Shown: piece by piece, positions 35,486-36,997 of the stretch | How positions within the stretch are numbered: position 1 is the first letter of the stretch | Layout of the letters: every line of letters begins with the position of its first letter | NCBI GenBank assembly: GCA_014728085.1 | Contig: WJMF01000049.1 | Coordinates: 1 to 36,997 of the forward strand | Reading direction: 5' to 3' | DNA: 36,997 nucleotides | Origin: Candidatus Zhuqueibacterota bacterium | Lineage (GTDB): Bacteria > Zhuqueibacterota > Zhuqueibacteria > Residuimicrobiales > Oceaniaggregativiventaceae | Program-made: the position numbers and the translations under genes | The notes under the pieces: generated by a model | Database searches by the model: none | Seen by the model: the letters and a program-made list of their open reading frames with translations, nothing else | What the model was told of the DNA's origin: nothing

Positions 35486-35805
35486 TAAAAATGACCTCTT
35501 TTACGGTTTGCAATATAAGAGCGATGTAATTGGTCCAACGTGTTCGGTCGCGACAAGACAAAGGCTTGAATAAAATCTCCCGGCGGTTCAGCATCGATTT
35601 TGATCTGTTCCAGGAACGTAGCGGTTGCAAGGCAGGCGGGGTCTGCAGATGGTCTGTTTACTTTGTCGCAAACGTTCTACAAAAATATAATAGTCAGAAT
35701 CTCGATAAAATGCAAATAAATTTTTAAGGACAGCAGTTTTTTGGGGATTCCCGTTCATGGTTCGTCATATCAAACCTTTTATCTCTCTTTAATAGAGAAA
35801 AAAAA
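35486..35805 (+). other. Intergenic region without a recognised gene
   Basis: About 320 nt upstream of the minus-strand T9SS gene. It should contain that gene's promoter; I found no convincing hexamer pair. Nothing else recognised. Confidence 0.3.
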
Positions 35806-35828
35806 AGCCCCCATCAAAAATGAGGGCT
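35806..35828 (-). terminator. Rho-independent terminator on the minus strand
   Basis: On the minus strand AGCCCTCAT pairs with ATGGGGGCT (one mismatch, 5-nt loop) and is followed by nine T. This is a strong intrinsic terminator and lies 30 nt behind the stop of the outer-membrane-protein stump. Confidence 0.85.
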
Positions 35829-35857
35829 CGGGAGGAGTGAGGAGAAGAGAGCACAGA

Positions 35858-35911
35858 TTAATAAGCAACGCTCAGACCGACATTAAACGTTCCGGGCAGT
35901 TCAGAATCACA
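35858..35911 (-). pseudogene. 3' stump of an outer-membrane beta-barrel protein gene
   Basis: The minus-strand frame reads SELPGTFNVGLSVAY and stop at 35858-35860. The alternating hydrophobic residues and terminal aromatic Tyr are typical of a last barrel strand, and the terminator follows directly. Upstream in the same frame a stop occurs within 20 codons and no barrel is found, so only the end of the gene remains. Confidence 0.5.
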
Positions 35912-36139
35912 TCATCTGCAAGACACTCTTCAAGTTCTATACGTCATCGGGATAATTTCATCAACTCAAACGACCTGGTTAAAAAAACAGGCACATCAAA
36001 CCACGGTTGCTTCATAGACAAGGATTGGCCCGAATAATGAGCTGATTGAAAGAAACAACCGATTTTGCACGCTTTTTTTGCAGAAATCCATTACAGTGTT
36101 AAAACCATAGACATACAAGACAACCAAACGAGGGGACAA

Positions 36140-36601
36140 ATGAAAGAGAGATTTATTGAAAAAAACAAAGAGGATGCCTTTGATTTTATCATTGAAGAGT
36201 ATTTCAAGGCCGGCTTTGGCACTCTGAACAAAAGCGAAGTTGATCTGTTGTTTTTTTCAGCGTTGATGAAATACGGTGAGCTTGAAGACACCTCTGATTA
36301 TGCCATGAGCAAATTGTTGCAGATTACCCAAACGCGGGTACGAAATTTCAAAGTCAAGGACGGTCTGAAATATTCTCCGATCAGACAGGAAAAAGTAGAA
36401 AAGGAGTTCCTGCAAAAAGCGGAATACGCCCGGGTTGAAGATGACGAAAAAATCTCCATACCCATCTACGATCCCAATATCTACATCGAGCTGGAAAACC
36501 TGATCGAAAGAGAAAAAGGGTATGTGGAAGCGCAGCTCAATCCAAAAATATTTACCATACGCATCGATCAGTTTATCGGTCTCCTGACACCGGCTAAATG
36601 A
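36140..36601 (+). CDS. Uncharacterised 153-residue protein with HTH-like segment
   Basis: ATG 36140 is preceded by GAGGGG with 5-nt spacing. The N-terminal half is helical (AFDFIIEEYFKAGFGTLNKS, EVDLLFFSALMKYG) and is followed by SDYAMSKLLQITQTRVRNFK (about 52-71), which has the spacing of a helix-turn-helix. The second half is Glu/Lys-rich (EKVEKEFLQKAEY, NLIEREKGYVEAQLNPKIF). I have seen similar small proteins in scattered bacterial genomes but know no function. It stands alone between an OMP stump and a group II intron, and the following small ORF starts 15 nt later, so a truncated two-gene unit is possible. Confidence 0.7.
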   Translation: MKERFIEKNKEDAFDFIIEEYFKAGFGTLNKSEVDLLFFSALMKYGELEDTSDYAMSKLLQITQTRVRNFKVKDGLKYSPIRQEKVEKEFLQKAEYARVEDDEKISIPIYDPNIYIELENLIEREKGYVEAQLNPKIFTIRIDQFIGLLTPAK

Positions 36602-36616
36602 CACGGCAGAAACATT

Positions 36617-36715
36617 ATGAAAACCATTCATTACACCATCAAAGGGTTGTTGCTTTTAAGGACACAATTTGCCGGCAATGCCTGTTCACAGCAAAGCCGG
36701 TCCTCTTCATTTTAA
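36617..36715 (+). pseudogene. Short ORF directly after the HTH-like gene, perhaps a truncated partner
   Basis: ATG 36617 opens MKTIHYTIKGLLLLRTQFAG, which looks like the beginning of a membrane protein, then goes off into CSQQSRSSSF and stops after 32 residues. No clear Shine-Dalgarno. It may be the start of a partner gene cut by a deletion or mobile element. Low confidence. Confidence 0.25.
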
Positions 36716-36859
36716 CGATTGCGATCGTCCCTGGGGCATGAAACACAAAAAATGCTTTTGCTCAAATAGAAAAAATGTATCGCGCATGAACGGTCTGAGG
36801 CTGTGTGAAAACGAAAAATTTTATATCAAGAGGGTCTGGTAAAAAATATAACGAACCGG

Positions 36860-36997
36860 TAGAGTAGGAAAGGGGATGCATTGCATCCGCCTTTCCCCTC
36901 GTCGAACCGGACGTGCGGTTTTCCCGCATCCGGCTCTCACTGTAAACTTTCACCAAAGGATTTGACCTTATGGTAAAGAATTCGCCGCAGTCTGGAG
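36860..36997 (-). mobile_element. Group II intron, 3' end (domains V and VI), continuing beyond the window
   Basis: On the minus strand, 36904-36936 folds as domain V: GAGCCGGATGCGG, tetraloop GAAA, ACCGCACGTCCGGTTC, 33 nt, with the AGC triad and the two-nucleotide bulge. Domain VI follows (GGGGAAAGG...CCTTTCCTACTC, about 36862-36897), with a candidate branch-point A in CCTACTC and an end near CTCTAC at 36859-36864. The intron's reverse transcriptase (domain IV) would lie to the right of the window. Between domain V and the edge no long reading frame is visible. Domain V shape and the short domain VI suggest a bacterial class C or related lineage, but the class is not certain. Confidence 0.85.

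Noticed and set aside
35806-35828. Plus-strand terminator reading of the AGCCC hairpin
   Set aside because: There is no T-tract after the stem on the plus strand; the nine-T run is on the minus strand only.
36762-36956. Minus-strand 64-codon frame at the right edge
   Set aside because: It runs through group II intron domains V and VI, which are RNA structures. The reading is incidental.
1-36997. CRISPR array, tRNA or rRNA genes
   Set aside because: I looked for regularly spaced direct repeats and for tRNA-like GTTCGA arms with acceptor pairing, and found none that held up. A program such as tRNAscan-SE would be more reliable than reading by eye.

Overview
The window looks like bacterial chromosome from the FCB superphylum (Bacteroidetes, Chlorobi, Calditrichota, KSB1, Marinimicrobia and relatives). 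Five large secreted proteins end in a type IX secretion (T9SS) type A sorting domain with the NPFN signature, and there is a SusC-like TonB receptor carrying an N-terminal carboxypeptidase-regulatory-like domain. Calditrichota or candidate phylum KSB1 is my best guess; this is inference, since no rRNA or marker gene is present. Many genes have Shine-Dalgarno sequences and several have sigma70-like promoters with 17-bp spacers.

Left part (1-6.7 kb, + strand): single genes for redox, stress and transport. In order: superoxide reductase (cut by the window edge), an MscS-type channel broken by two frameshifts, a cytochrome P460-like c-type haem protein, a dicarboxylate/glutamate symporter, a PEBP/YbhB protein, an NAD-linked flavin oxidoreductase lacking its FAD-binding N-terminus, and a NifX/NifB-like protein. 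Next comes about 0.8 kb of low-information sequence.

Middle part (6.7-25.1 kb): a surface and secretion region. A minus-strand two-gene operon encodes a beta-helix (pectate-lyase-like) protein and an esterase-like protein. They share a ~200-residue C-terminal module ending in dockerin-like Ca-binding repeats. Divergently on the + strand are a T9SS cargo of unknown function, an SDR dehydrogenase, a HAF-repeat T9SS cargo, a TonB receptor, and a ~2140-residue T9SS cargo. That giant protein has two glycosidase-like TIM-barrel domains, five PKD domains and several beta-sandwich modules. Polysaccharide binding, breakdown and uptake is the natural joint reading.

Right part (25.1-37 kb): a rearranged, decaying region. 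A lipoprotein gene, a glycosidase remnant and a T9SS alpha/beta hydrolase are followed by a tandem duplication of [CPBP membrane protease - secreted alpha/beta hydrolase - minus-strand T9SS protein]. Decay is reciprocal: copy 1 keeps the hydrolase but has a truncated protease and only a ~108-bp scrap of the T9SS gene, while copy 2 keeps the protease and the T9SS gene but has only a stump of the hydrolase. The lipoprotein promoter and leader are also duplicated between the copies. Further right are an outer-membrane-protein 3' stump with its terminator, a small HTH-like protein of unknown function, and the 3' end (domains V and VI) of a group II intron on the minus strand, which runs off the window.
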